Assembly (NCBI GenBank): GCA_010093605.1
Contig: MU004191.1
Coordinates: forward strand, 1,543,832-1,607,831
Reading direction: 5' to 3'
From: Lophium mytilinum
Taxonomy: Eukaryota > Ascomycota > Dothideomycetes > Mytilinidiales > Mytilinidiaceae
Length of the DNA stretch: 64,000 bases
Every line of letters starts with the position of its first letter. The first letter of the stretch is position 1. The notes under the pieces were generated by a model. It was not told the origin of the DNA, made no database searches, and saw nothing but the letters and a program-made list of their open reading frames with translations. Positions 46,591 to 56,472 of this stretch are shown here, one piece after another. Both the position numbers and the translations under genes were made by a program.

Positions 46591-46924
46591 CCTATAACGC
46601 AGTCTTGTGAGTTAGCGACGACATCTCCAGCAGTTCGATCGTACCCTCTTCACCCGCCCCACCCACCACACCCACCCAAACAACCCCCGGAACGAGCAGC
46701 CTCGTCACCCATAATCCCGAGATGCGTAGAAGAAAAGAAATGGCAAAATGTTTCAAATAGGTATATATCCCCGGCCTTCCACCCCAATACGTATCAGTTG
46801 CTCGCAAGGCTCTACGCTCGCCCGAAATCCCAGAAGATTCTCTTTTTCTCGCTTTCTTTTCCCCCAACCCCGCGTGTGCAAAGGCTGCCGGCTCTACGTT
46901 GAAGTAGCGGCTTCATAGGGAAAC

Positions 46925-48987
46925 TCACGACTCAGCATCCACAAACTCCTCGCTCCCGCCTGTCTCGCTATCCGTGCGCACAAGCGTGTGCTCGAGTCCG
47001 CGCGTCTGCGTCTGCTTCTGCGGCACCGCGTGGTTCTGGGTGGGCACGAGGGGGTTCTGCAAGCCTTGAACTTGGTCGACATGGTGTGGCTGCTGCGCCG
47101 ACGACGCGTTCTTCGCAGGGGTGGCCGCGTCGCCGCCGAAATCGATGAGGTCGGCGGGCTCAGGATGCTGCTGCGGCGGATGAGAAGGAGGGTGTTGGTG
47201 GGCCGACTTTGCGCCGGAGTCGAAGCTAGACTTGCGGCTTGGGATCGAGAACCTACGGTTTGGGGCATCCTGGCCGGGCAGGATGGCGGCGATGCGGAGG
47301 ATTTGCTTGGTTTGTTCTTCGGGGGTTTTGCCGTCGCTTTTGCACGCTTGGTTAGCTCTGCGGTAGTCGGGGTTGAGGGGTTATTGTTGAACTTACATCT
47401 TTGCGTTGATGATGTAGTCGAGGTCCTCTTCGCCCTCCTCGCTCCCCCCGTGTCCACCTTTAACTTCGCGGAATAGCCGCGGGTGCCAGTCCACGCCGTC
47501 GTCCAGCCGCTTCGCCGCCTCTTCGCGCTGCATGTCCTCGATTCTGGACTTCTCGTCCGTAGCCGTGTCCTGGTCTCGTGCTTTGATAGCGGCGGTGACC
47601 TTTTGCCACAGCCGTTGGGACTCGCGCTCTTCCTGTTCGGAGATTGGGCGGGCTTTAGGGGGCGTTTCGCGTGCGTGGGTCGCGTCGAAGAGGAGTTCTT
47701 TCTTGCCAGTCTGTGGGAGCAATAAGTATGTCGGCCTGTAACCCAAGAGGCTGTTTAGGTCAAGGGCGAACTTACAGTGAGGTCTTTGATGTACATCTCT
47801 TCGTTCCACAGCCCACTCAACTCGTAGAGATTGGTATCCGTTTTCGTGTCCTTGATGAAGCCGCCGATGGCATTGTAGGTGCCGCCGAAATATCCCTTCG
47901 TCTTGAACTCGATATCGGCGGAAAGTCCGGACTCTGGACACCGCACGAAGCTGTGGTCGCCGAGTTCGTACTTCATCTTGCCGAACAGTATGCCCCGCAC
48001 GTACATGTTCGGCTGTGTAATGAAGCTAGGAAACTTAGTCTGTGTCTCCTGTAACAAATGCTGTAGTGCCTATATTGAACCTACAATCGCTCTCCTCGGT
48101 TTAAAAACCGCATGACTGCGATTCCCTCCATCATTGATGCCGCCGAGTTCCCTAGAAATTTGCTCCTGGGCTTCAGTGTCCCGTCGATGCGTATTTGATG
48201 TTCTGGTGCCATGTAAAAGTAAGATGACTTGGGTGGGTGATGTGATGTCTGTTCTGAGATGTACATTCCGCGCGTATGATCCGGGTAATCCCAGTAGCAT
48301 GTGAAGGTCTCGCCGAGGATGGGGTTCAGAGGTTTTTTGACGCCACTGTAATCCGTTAGGGCCGGATATTCAATCTGAACTGAAGTCCGCGGCGAAAAAA
48401 AGCAGAACTACGTACGGAGGTTTGATGTGCCAACCGCTGAGGTAAAACTTCACCACCGACACGAATCGCTCCACGGGGTCGTCAATGGTTGGCATTGGTA
48501 GCAGGGTCTCGGGATGGGCCATGAAACTATTTGCTGAATAAGCATGATGCCTCGTGCGGAGGGCTCGGAATATGGGGGGAAAAGGCAGACGCACTTTGTT
48601 ATCCGCTCCAGCATCGACCGCGGCTCTAGGATGAAGGTAGGTAGCGTAACGCGACTTAGGTCTGCGCCAGGGCGGAGTTGGGATATAATATGGGTGAGCA
48701 CTGGTGGGGGTTCGGCGTCAGTCTGTGCCATTCTTTGGGGATCGTCGTAGAGATGTGTAGGCGGGAGATGCTGGACATACTATTGCCCTGATCCGCATCC
48801 ACGACGGTCTCATCTTCGTTGTTGACGTTGTCCTCGCGGGTAGAGTCGATGGATGAGCGGTTGCCTACAGCAAATAAGAGGAAGATATTAGCAATCTGGT
48901 ATCGGGTTTGGGCGAGCTCAAAGGGCCCAAGGGGTCGATATACATACTGTTCAGCGAGTGCCGCCTGTGTGCATGGCCGAGAACCAT
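46925..48987 (-). CDS. Oxysterol-binding-protein-related lipid transfer protein, OSH6/OSH7 type
   Basis: Eight exons: 48948-48987, 48781-48864, 48595-48700, 48416-48526, 48085-48345, 47776-48025, 47397-47710 and 46925-47336, giving 525 residues. Each join was fixed by frame and by match to the yeast Osh6 layout: IISQLRPGADLSRVTLPTFI, then SVVKFYLSGWHIKPP, then the signature EQTSHHPP, then KSRFLGNSAA-like (KPRSKFLGNSAASMMEG), then QPNMYVRGILFGKM, and a terminal DWHPRLFREV. The HH in the signature binds PI4P. Osh6/7 exchange phosphatidylserine for PI4P between ER and plasma membrane; that role is family knowledge. There is no PH domain, so this is the short class. The first exon is short (40 nt), and an upstream exon cannot be excluded. 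The C-terminus carries a Pro/His/Gln-rich tail. Confidence 0.88.
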
Positions 48988-49546
48988 GATGGACGGATGT
49001 ACGTGGTGAGGAAGAGGGCAAGGGTTGGCGGCAGGACAGACTTGATGATGTTGTAGTAGATGTCGTGGGCGTAGTGCAGCGACAGACAGCGATAGGTAAA
49101 GGTGTGTAGTCGATGTCTCAGGCGGCAGTCGTCGCTGCGCAGGAGGTTGAGGTACGTGGAAATCTCTCCCGTCCCTCCGCTACGAGAGCGATGACGATAG
49201 CGGGGATGTGAGGCCCAAGCCTAGAATAAGCCACCCAGGCAAGGGGCGTGCGCGTCTGGCCAAGTCATCCTGCATATTAAACATCTCGGCCCTGCAATTG
49301 AATACGCAATACGCATTTGTTGTTGAATTTAGTAATACATATCTACATATGCCTTCGACAAAACACTTAGAGCATAGGTACTTTCCCTCAAGGTTCCCCT
49401 GGTCGCTACGACTCTGCACGCTTTCGGACATATTGCGGAGAATTACAGCCTAAGCATTACATAGCGGGAGCGCCGGAAGTGAATGCTGGGAAGCTTGATT
49501 CTTGATGCGTATATTGACTCCCATCCAATAGGACGCGTCATGAGCT
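48988..49546. other. Intergenic, upstream of OSH and downstream of the nicotinamidase
   Basis: No gene is seen. The AT-rich block 49255-49500 fits a 3' region. Confidence 0.5.
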
Positions 49547-50287
49547 TTATGTGTTCTGCTTCACCTTCTTGATCTCGTCGCTGTCCGTGCTTATCACGTC
49601 CACATCAGCGCTTGCAAAATCCTTGTAGACGTCATCAAGAGACGCGGGGTCTACGGGCCTCGTAGCATCTCCGACCACGTATGTTTTGAAGCCTTCTTTG
49701 GCCGAGTCCAGCGCTGTGAACTTGACGCAGTAGTCCGTCGCCAATCCTACAACATAGACATCGGTGACTTCCGCGTCTCTCAGAATCTCTGCTAGCCTGC
49801 TGCGCGAGACCGTCGGGTTGATGAACGGGTCTGCAAACGCCGAGTACATCTCCACCCTGTTATCTTGCCCCTTCTCTACGATGTGATCCACCTTGCTGCG
49901 ATTGAGCTCTGGAATGAGCTCCGACCCTGGTGTAGACTGCACGCAGTGATCTGGCCACAATCGCGTTGTTTGCGTCTCTTCAGGGTTCAAAGGGTTCTTG
50001 ATCGTGAATGTGGATTCGAACGGCTTGTTATTGGGCGGAGGGTGATTCGAGGCGAACGAGATGTGGTCTTGAGGGTGGAAGTCTTTCGTTGCTACCTTGA
50101 CGGCGAAAGGGAGGCTGAGGAGATGGTTCACGGATGATACTATGTCTCGGCCTCCTTGGACTGCGAGGCTTCCATTCTAACACGTCGTATGTTGTCAGCG
50201 AATTCTGAGGTCGTTGGAAAGACTACTTACAGGTGGGCAGAAGTCCTCTTGAAGGTCAACTATCACCAGAGCTGGTGTGAAGGACAT
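49547..50287 (-). CDS. PNC1: Nicotinamidase (PNC1)
   Basis: Exons 50231-50287 and 49547-50176 (intron 50177-50230) give 228 residues, close to yeast Pnc1 (216). Catalytic Asp11 is in LVIVDLQEDFCPP. The metal ligands are D51 and H53 in ATKDFHP and H96 in WPDHCVQ. The catalytic Lys121 is in VEKGQD, and the nucleophile Cys169 in GLATDYCVKFTA. The enzyme hydrolyses nicotinamide to nicotinic acid in the NAD salvage pathway, which also relieves sirtuin inhibition. The set of residues is complete, so the gene should be active. It faces the same way as OSH and MST1 but shares no evident promoter with them. Confidence 0.93.
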
Positions 50288-50913
50288 GATGGAACAAGCA
50301 ATATTTGTCTTTCAGGCTGAACGCACTCACGATGTTGTGGCTGGGCTGACTATCCGGGGAGTTCTACGACTACATTTGTTCCGTGGATATGGTGAAGCTG
50401 TCATAGATGGATGCCCGTGGATAAGTAGGTGATTAAAAGTGGGGCAATGCCAGAATACGCTAAGCCATGTTAAGATTTTCCACCAAGTCTCTTCCAACCT
50501 CATTCACCTCAGCATGCAGTCGCAATGGCTTATCTAAACCCCTCGAAGGTCATATACTCACAATAGTTATTGTTCATAGCTAAAGCGCTGTCCATATCTT
50601 TCAATGCCAAGCGAAGATAGTCCACATCCATACACCTAAAAATCCCAGAACAGCTCAAACATGTGAAGACACACAACCCCCTCCTATCCACTCCCACCAG
50701 GAAACGTTCCCACAGCATCCGTCACGTCCCCCAAACCGACCCCATGCCCCTCCGTACCCAAGTGCACCATTTCACAGAGGAGGTACAGACGAACCACACG
50801 CAACCCTCCCTCCATATAACTCCAACCCAACCTCCCCACCCATGCCTCCACCACCCATCTAACACTCCGCCACCTCTTCCCAACCCACCCAACCAATAAA
50901 CCTTTCCAGAATA
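50288..50913. other. Promoter region between PNC1 and the small secreted protein gene
   Basis: The part before 50913 is unusually C-rich (50660-50900) on the plus strand. No further gene is seen. Confidence 0.5.
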
Positions 50914-51144
50914 ATGCACCTACTCCTCATCACCCGCATCCTCGCCCTAACACCCTTCGCCCTCGCGAACCCCACCCACCCTCGCACGCTGGCGCAGGGC
51001 TGCAAATACGGGGAATGGAGCTGCGGGGATGATACCGATATCTTGCTGTGCGGCGGGACAGGCGAGTGGCAGATCGTGGCGGTGTGTTCGCCGATGTGCT
51101 GCCTTGCAACGGCGGATGGGACGAATGCGTGGTGTACGTGTTGA
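50914..51144 (+). CDS. Small cysteine-rich secreted protein (effector-like)
   Basis: A single exon of 76 residues. The N-terminus (MHLLLITRILALTPFALA) is a signal peptide with likely cleavage after ALA at residue 18. The mature part is about 58 residues with eight cysteines in the order C, C, C, C, CC, C, C (GCKYG, SCGDD, LLCGG, VCSPMCC, WCTC), an even number suitable for four disulfides. A tryptophan, glycine and short spacings (GTGEWQIVAVC) recall small cysteine-rich folds of fungal secreted proteins. No catalytic motif is seen. It could be an effector, antifungal or cell-wall peptide; nothing in the sequence chooses. A TATA-like word is absent. Confidence 0.65.
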   Translation: MHLLLITRILALTPFALANPTHPRTLAQGCKYGEWSCGDDTDILLCGGTGEWQIVAVCSPMCCLATADGTNAWCTC

Positions 51145-51701
51145 GAGGGTGGAAGGAGCGGGAGGCTGTGGATGGAGGTGAGTAGATCGGAAGGGGGATG
51201 GGTTGGGGAGGGAGAGATGCTGACGTGTTTGAAGGTGGTGGGAGAAGTCTTGAAGGGATGGTGTTTGCTGTTGTTGGCGGGAATGGTTCGGTTGGATGCT
51301 ATTGGGGTCCGTTTCGTGGTGGACTTGGGTATGGAAGGTTTTTGAGGTGTAGGAGGAAGAGGATGAGGGAATCATATGGAGCAGTGGTTGGAGATAGGAA
51401 ATGACCCTAATAATACACGACATGCGTGCTCAGCAGACCTGCTTGACACGGTGTGAGGCATCTTGTGCTACTTTCGAAATCCTTGTGAGACCACCGCCGG
51501 CAACGTCCAGGGAGTGTACACATGTATTGGATTTAAGATGAACTTGATTTGCTTTGAAATAGAAAGGGCGCTGAGTTGTTGTGACGAGAAAGTACAGACC
51601 GCTTCATGCAAAGGCATAAGCAACAATACGCCAGGAGATCTTGTCAGACTTACACATGCATATTTGCACTACTTACTTATACACAAGTCCTTTACAAGGC
51701 C
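51145..51701. other. Intergenic between convergent genes
   Basis: 3' regions of the secreted protein gene and the threonyl-tRNA synthetase gene. No other gene is seen. Confidence 0.5.
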
Positions 51702-53285
51702 CTATAGATACGCCGCTACCAGCTTCTCAAAGAACTCCCTCCCCGTGGGCCCCGTCATCTCCACACCCTTACTTGCATCGTCCAAGTCCCTTCCCAACAC
51801 ATCCCTAAGCACCCTCACTGCCTGTGCCTTGGTACCCGCAGGCTGTCCTGCAATCTCCAACTTCAAGCTCCCGCCTGCGACCTCATTCGGCCCAACGACC
51901 GCAATGAAGTTCCAGCCCCCCTTTTTCGCTTCCCGAATCTTCTTACCCAGGGGCCTAGCGCTCGTATCAATATCCACACCCACGTTCGTTTGGTTGAGAG
52001 GCAGTGGAGCAGGCAAACCATTCGGCAGGGTCGACGCGGTCGCACCGCTCAGCTGCGCTTGCAGCTTCTCGACGTGCGCGAGGACCGCCGGGTCTTGATT
52101 TAGACTGAGGATGATGAGCTGCCGTGGAGAGAGCCAGAAGGGGTAGCTGCCCGCGTAGTGTTCAATCAGCAGCGCCATGAAGCGCTCCAGGCTGCCGAGA
52201 ATCGCGCGGTGGATGATCACAGGACGGGCACTCCCAGCCTCAAGCGTTGTGTCCTCTATTGAGGTAGAAGCAGCCTCAAGGTCCTCTGGTGATGCTTGAT
52301 ACGATAGCTGGAACCGCTGTGGCAGCTGGAAATCGAGCTGGACCGTTGCCGTCTGGTGCTCCTTCCCATTCGAATCGCGCAGGATGATGTCGATTTTCGG
52401 GCCGTAGAAGGCACCGTCGCCCTCATTGATAGACCATTCGCGGCCGCTGGCTGAGAGCGCGGTCTTCAACTGTAACTCGGCCTTTTCCCAGTCGGGGATG
52501 CTGCCGATGAAGTTCTCCTCGGGGCGGGTGGAGAGGAGCAGCTTATAGGGCCCAAGACCAAAGGTGTCATAGACCATTCCCACAAAATCCAGCGTTCGCT
52601 TTATCTCGTCAAGGATCTGCGACGGCCGGCAGAAGATGTGCGCGTCGTCCTGGTGGAATCTCCGCACTCGCGTTAGGCCGCTCAGCGCACCGGATATCTC
52701 GTTCCGGTGTAGAGCGCTGAAGTCTGCATACCGGATTGGAAGATCACGATAGCTTCGCTGCTTGCTTGCGAATATGAGACAGTGCCCAGGACAATTCATG
52801 GGCTTAAGGCCGAATTCCTCGTCCTGGCCGGGCTCTGCGTTCTCGGTTTCGCCGGTGAAGCCTCGCCCTTTCACCTCGAACATGTCCTGTGCGTAGTTCT
52901 CCCAATGTCCGGATAATTCCCATAGTGACTTTTTGTATATAGTTGGCGTAACAACTTCCTTGAAGCCGAATTGCGGATATTGCGCGCGGAGGAAGGACTG
53001 CAATTTGTTGAAGATAGAGGAGCCATTGGGGAGGAACAGCGGCGATCCGGGGCTGTATGGTGAGGTTAGGAAAAGGTCCTGGGTTTGGGCGAAAGTGCGA
53101 TGGTCCACTGGGGGGGTGGGAGGGTCGTTCGTAGTGGGATTTAAGGTCGGGGGTGCTGTCTTTGGCACTGAACAGGAGCACCACCGAGTTGACTGCGTAA
53201 TAACCCTAGTGCGTCCATGTTGATTTCGTAGCCGTATGTAGCGCGATACGTGAGAAAGGGAAAGTGGAGGGCGGAGGGACAGCAT
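51702..53285 (-). CDS. MST1: Threonyl-tRNA synthetase, mitochondrial (MST1-like)
   Basis: A single exon of 527 residues. The N-terminus is rich in Arg, Ser and Leu without acidic residues, as in a mitochondrial presequence. Class II motif 1 is at FGFKEVVTPTIYKKSLWELSG. The zinc-binding Cys is in MNCPGHC, and motif 2 in HRNEISGALSGLTRVRRFHQDD. Motif 3 is around RAILGSLERFMALL, followed by an anticodon-binding domain (residues about 400-520). The N-terminal TGS and editing domains of cytosolic ThrRS are missing, as in yeast Mst1. The enzyme charges mitochondrial tRNA-Thr. Start at ATG 53283-53285, with no intron required. Confidence 0.93.
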   Translation of the reverse strand: MLSLRPPLSLSHVSRYIRLRNQHGRTRVITQSTRWCSCSVPKTAPPTLNPTTNDPPTPPVDHRTFAQTQDLFLTSPYSPGSPLFLPNGSSIFNKLQSFLRAQYPQFGFKEVVTPTIYKKSLWELSGHWENYAQDMFEVKGRGFTGETENAEPGQDEEFGLKPMNCPGHCLIFASKQRSYRDLPIRYADFSALHRNEISGALSGLTRVRRFHQDDAHIFCRPSQILDEIKRTLDFVGMVYDTFGLGPYKLLLSTRPEENFIGSIPDWEKAELQLKTALSASGREWSINEGDGAFYGPKIDIILRDSNGKEHQTATVQLDFQLPQRFQLSYQASPEDLEAASTSIEDTTLEAGSARPVIIHRAILGSLERFMALLIEHYAGSYPFWLSPRQLIILSLNQDPAVLAHVEKLQAQLSGATASTLPNGLPAPLPLNQTNVGVDIDTSARPLGKKIREAKKGGWNFIAVVGPNEVAGGSLKLEIAGQPAGTKAQAVRVLRDVLGRDLDDASKGVEMTGPTGREFFEKLVAAYL

Positions 53286-53552
53286 CGAGGTTGATGAAGC
53301 CTGCGAACGTTGGCCGTGATATTTGCTTGGCGAGATGGCGTTCTATATATTCCGTTCCAGGTTTAGCGTGATATCTTTCACCCGTTGCACATCAAAGACA
53401 TAATTCACAATTATCAGGCTGAATAATGTCAAGATGCCCTATAAGTCAATTCACTGTAGCTATAGCCCGTTTCCTCTTCTGTAGCTGACATTCCCCTAAT
53501 CGTTGATAGGAAATAGCGGAAGTATCAAAGCAGTGTGTGCACTCGACTAGTA
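53286..53552. other. Intergenic, 5' flank of MST1 up to the MITE
   Basis: AT-rich; nothing else is seen. Confidence 0.5.
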
Positions 53553-53774
53553 CAGTCCTAGGCCACAAGTTTGGGCACACGGACTCGGCCCCAATTTGCC
53601 CATTCAACATCACTGTGGGGGTAGCCTGGCTGCTGAGCAGGCAATTAGTCAAGAGGCAGAATAATCTGCACTGCTTGAAGCTTGACATCGCCATTGAGTC
53701 TTCGAAACCCTGTGGGGGTAGTTCTACCCCAAGCAGTGGCGCACCAGTGTGCCCAGACTTGTGGCGTGTCACTG
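53553..53774. mobile_element. 222-bp MITE of Tc1/mariner (Fot1/pogo-like) type
   Basis: The two ends form inverted repeats of about 28 bases: left CAGT, five other bases, then GCCACAAGT-TTGGGCACAC; right the complement with one mismatch in the 19-base core, read from 53774 inward. A TA dinucleotide flanks each end (53551-53552 and 53775-53776), matching the TA target-site duplication of this superfamily. The interior has no coding capacity, so it would need a transposase supplied elsewhere. A short direct repeat, TGTGGGGGTAG, occurs twice inside (near 53614 and 53711). Confidence 0.8.
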
Positions 53775-53916
53775 TAAGTTAAATTATGTATATTCATATA
53801 GTATGAAAGTCTTTGAGTAGTATGAGCCTTATTTCCTCGTTGGTATCATAACGAATGTATCCAATATACTCGTTTTTGAAAGGCTTACCCAGTAAAAAAG
53901 AAGACCATGACCCGAA
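53775..53916. other. AT-rich spacer between the MITE and the next gene
   Basis: Likely 3' untranslated region of the minus-strand gene; no gene is seen. Confidence 0.5.
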
Positions 53917-56472
53917 TCAATCAACCAAGTTCTCCACCAAAACCCATACTATCCTCTCCGCGGCCTCCTCCCCTCCGGCAGCCCAAGGCCCCTTCCTACC
54001 CCACTTCAGTTCCCTCTTCTTATCCCTCCACTCCTTTCGCTTCTCTTGCTTGAGCAGCTTATGCTCCCTCTTTTTCGCACCCCACTCTTCCTTCATCTTT
54101 CTCCGTCCCTCACGATCTGGCTTTCCAGCTGCCTTAAGTTCTCTCTTCTTTGTCCTGAGCTCTTTATTGAGCTCGCGCTTCTTAGCTTTCAGTTCCCTTT
54201 TCACAGCCCACCTTTCGCGCTTCCCCTCAATCTTCAGCTCCAGTGCTGTTTTCTGCGCTTGTGCTTTGGCGATGGCCGCGTCTCGCTCTCGGCTGATCTC
54301 TTCGGGTGACTTCTTGCCTTTCTCGGAAGCAGACGCGGCCTTCCCATTGATCTCGCGGACACGATTGACGAACACTTTCTCCGGGTCTTCAAAGTCCTCC
54401 TCGTCATCAGAAGAAGACGACGAGTCGCTGTCGCTATCGCTGCTATCGTCGTCGTCGTCTTCTGGCTTGACAGGATGAGCTTTTGGGGTTTCGGAGCCCA
54501 CCACGCCTGTCTCCTGCCCTGGCACTGCCGTTTGTGTCGGGACATTAAGATCCACAAGCGGTGTCGTCCCTGGCTGCCCATATCCAGAGTTGGGGGTACC
54601 GTCCCTCGACCGGGAGCTGCCAGAGGCCTTCCTTCCAATTTCTTCTCCCCAAGCTCCAGCTTTCTTCCCAAAATCCTCACCCCACTCTTCTGCTCTCTTT
54701 CCGAACTGTACTCCCCACACCTCTGCTGCCTTGCCAAATTCCTCTCCCCACTGACCCCATCTCTTCCCCATCTCGCCTCCCCAGTCTCCCCAGGACTGTC
54801 CTCCTCCACGTTGCTCCCGTGGATCCCCACGCTGCGGCCCACCGGGTCCGAAGAAGGGCATACCGCCTCGACCGGGCGAGCATTGGCCTCTCATTGGCGG
54901 CCCTTGACCTCGCCACGGTGGTCCTGCGCCCATCCACGGTGGTCCTCTCATGCCAGGTCCCCCAAATCCGGTACCCGGTCCAAATCCTTGGCCAAGCCCG
55001 CCACGACCGCTCCAAGGCTGCAATGAACCCCTTCTATGAGGCTGAACACCTGAAAGGCCAGCTGGATGGAAGCCGGGGACAGGAGGGCCCGCGTGGTGGA
55101 AGCCAGCCATGGGGGGAATAGGATGGTGGAAGCCGGCCATAGGAGGGCCCGGTAGATGCAACCCCCCGATGGGGAGAGGGCCCCTGACAAAGAATTCTGC
55201 ATCATCCACACTCGCTCGTGACGAAGCTTCCGCTTGTGCCCTCACTCGCTCGCCCATCGCCTGCAGTGCCAGCGTCGAGCTTGAAGGTTCGGGAATATCG
55301 AGCTCCAGACGCTCAATCCAAGGGTACAGCGCGTTTGCGTGTTGAGCGGCATCGGTGAAAGTGTCGAGAGCGCTGGCTACCGCGGCAGCCTTTTGGCCCT
55401 GGTCCGTGGGGATTTTGAGTGCTGAGATAAGGGAAGAGAGTGATGAAAGGCGAACCCGTAGGCCTCGAGGGGCGAAGAAAGTCTCGTTGCACCTAGCTAT
55501 GTAGGTGTCCACGAGCGAAGTCGACGAACTGGTGGCGTTGTTTGTGGAGGAAGAAAGAAGTGATTCTGGTGTTGCTGCCGTAGATGTACACAGAATGTTG
55601 AGGCCGTCGAGAAAGCAGGCGAACTCAGCTGGACGAATTGAGTGCGCATGCAACGCTTTGGCATAGGTTCGAAGAAATTGAGTTGGAAGAAGCCCCTGGT
55701 CTGCAGCTAGGGTCTCAGACGTCGAGTCCCTCGTGGAATCTTGTTGCCAGTGACTGCGTCGTCCGCGAGGCCCGCGTGGTCCACCGCGGCGACCACGATG
55801 TCCATGACGACCGTGGCGACCATGATGGTCGTCATGGCCAGGAAGGGCAGCCGAGTTGTCAGAATCTGAAGGTGAGAGTCTTTCTTGCGGTATTGCGATC
55901 GTACGAGTAAGACGCGGAGCGTATTGAAGGTCTGCATCCGGGGCATGTTGAGTGAACTCCAGTGCTCGGTTCAGTAGCGCCGTTGAAGGATCAGGAGGCG
56001 AGCTGGGGATTTGATGGACGGGGATTTGAGTGCTCCCGGGAACTTCTATGACTGGGACTGTATTTCCAAACCGACCTGCATTCCTGGTAGACTGAGCATG
56101 ACTGGCTTGAGGTGGCGTTGACTCTGGTATCGAGTAGTCCGGATCTGGAGCGGGATCAAGGACAAGTCGATGTACCTGTAGGTCGTTTGGACTGTGGGAT
56201 GGGGGGCCATTTCGGGCTTGCTCGAGTGCTTGAGCCTGTGCCTGCTCGTATGATGGGGGCAAGTCATCATAATCAGGGCCGCCGGGGCTATGAAGTGGTG
56301 TGTGTTCGACGTGATCGAACTCGGAATCAGAGTCGTCGGGAAAGGTCGAAGAGCGAGGCGTGAAGACGCGATTCGATCGACTATTTTCTGTCCCGGCGGG
56401 AGAGAGTGGTGGCTGAGAGTGGTTTGGTGGATTTGGGTCGTCCATGAGAGATGTTGAGCCTTTTTCAGCCAT
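53917..56472 (-). CDS. Large disordered protein with PPxY motif, 11-residue amphipathic repeats and a charged C-terminal helix
   Basis: A single exon of 851 residues. A PPSYEQ motif at about residue 72 could bind a WW domain of a Nedd4/Rsp5-type ubiquitin ligase. A His/Arg/Gly-rich stretch (about 213-240) and a folded-looking helical region (about 255-420) follow. Next comes Gly/Pro-rich sequence with GFHH repeats (about 440-545). At about 560-618 are five tandem 11-residue repeats close to WGEEFGKKAEx, ideal for a membrane-adhering amphipathic helix of the 11/3 type. Then a long Asp/Ser acidic run (about 670-700), then a highly charged Lys/Arg/Glu helix (about 715-830). No family name is recognised. 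It might bind lipid droplets or membranes; see findings. Confidence 0.78.
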   Translation of the reverse strand: MAEKGSTSLMDDPNPPNHSQPPLSPAGTENSRSNRVFTPRSSTFPDDSDSEFDHVEHTPLHSPGGPDYDDLPPSYEQAQAQALEQARNGPPSHSPNDLQVHRLVLDPAPDPDYSIPESTPPQASHAQSTRNAGRFGNTVPVIEVPGSTQIPVHQIPSSPPDPSTALLNRALEFTQHAPDADLQYAPRLTRTIAIPQERLSPSDSDNSAALPGHDDHHGRHGRHGHRGRRGGPRGPRGRRSHWQQDSTRDSTSETLAADQGLLPTQFLRTYAKALHAHSIRPAEFACFLDGLNILCTSTAATPESLLSSSTNNATSSSTSLVDTYIARCNETFFAPRGLRVRLSSLSSLISALKIPTDQGQKAAAVASALDTFTDAAQHANALYPWIERLELDIPEPSSSTLALQAMGERVRAQAEASSRASVDDAEFFVRGPLPIGGLHLPGPPMAGFHHPIPPMAGFHHAGPPVPGFHPAGLSGVQPHRRGSLQPWSGRGGLGQGFGPGTGFGGPGMRGPPWMGAGPPWRGQGPPMRGQCSPGRGGMPFFGPGGPQRGDPREQRGGGQSWGDWGGEMGKRWGQWGEEFGKAAEVWGVQFGKRAEEWGEDFGKKAGAWGEEIGRKASGSSRSRDGTPNSGYGQPGTTPLVDLNVPTQTAVPGQETGVVGSETPKAHPVKPEDDDDDSSDSDSDSSSSSDDEEDFEDPEKVFVNRVREINGKAASASEKGKKSPEEISRERDAAIAKAQAQKTALELKIEGKRERWAVKRELKAKKRELNKELRTKKRELKAAGKPDREGRRKMKEEWGAKKREHKLLKQEKRKEWRDKKRELKWGRKGPWAAGGEEAAERIVWVLVENLVD

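Noticed and set aside
46894-47457. 187-codon minus-strand frame over the end of the OSH gene
   Set aside because: It is a different frame of the same exon; the OSH frame continues family motifs, this one gives only Arg/Ser/Pro-rich sequence.
53446-53772. 108-codon minus-strand frame
   Set aside because: Largely within the MITE, so it is repeat sequence, not a gene.
54475-55121. Two plus-strand frames of about 185 codons
   Set aside because: Antisense shadows of the 851-residue protein gene in Pro/Gly-rich sequence.
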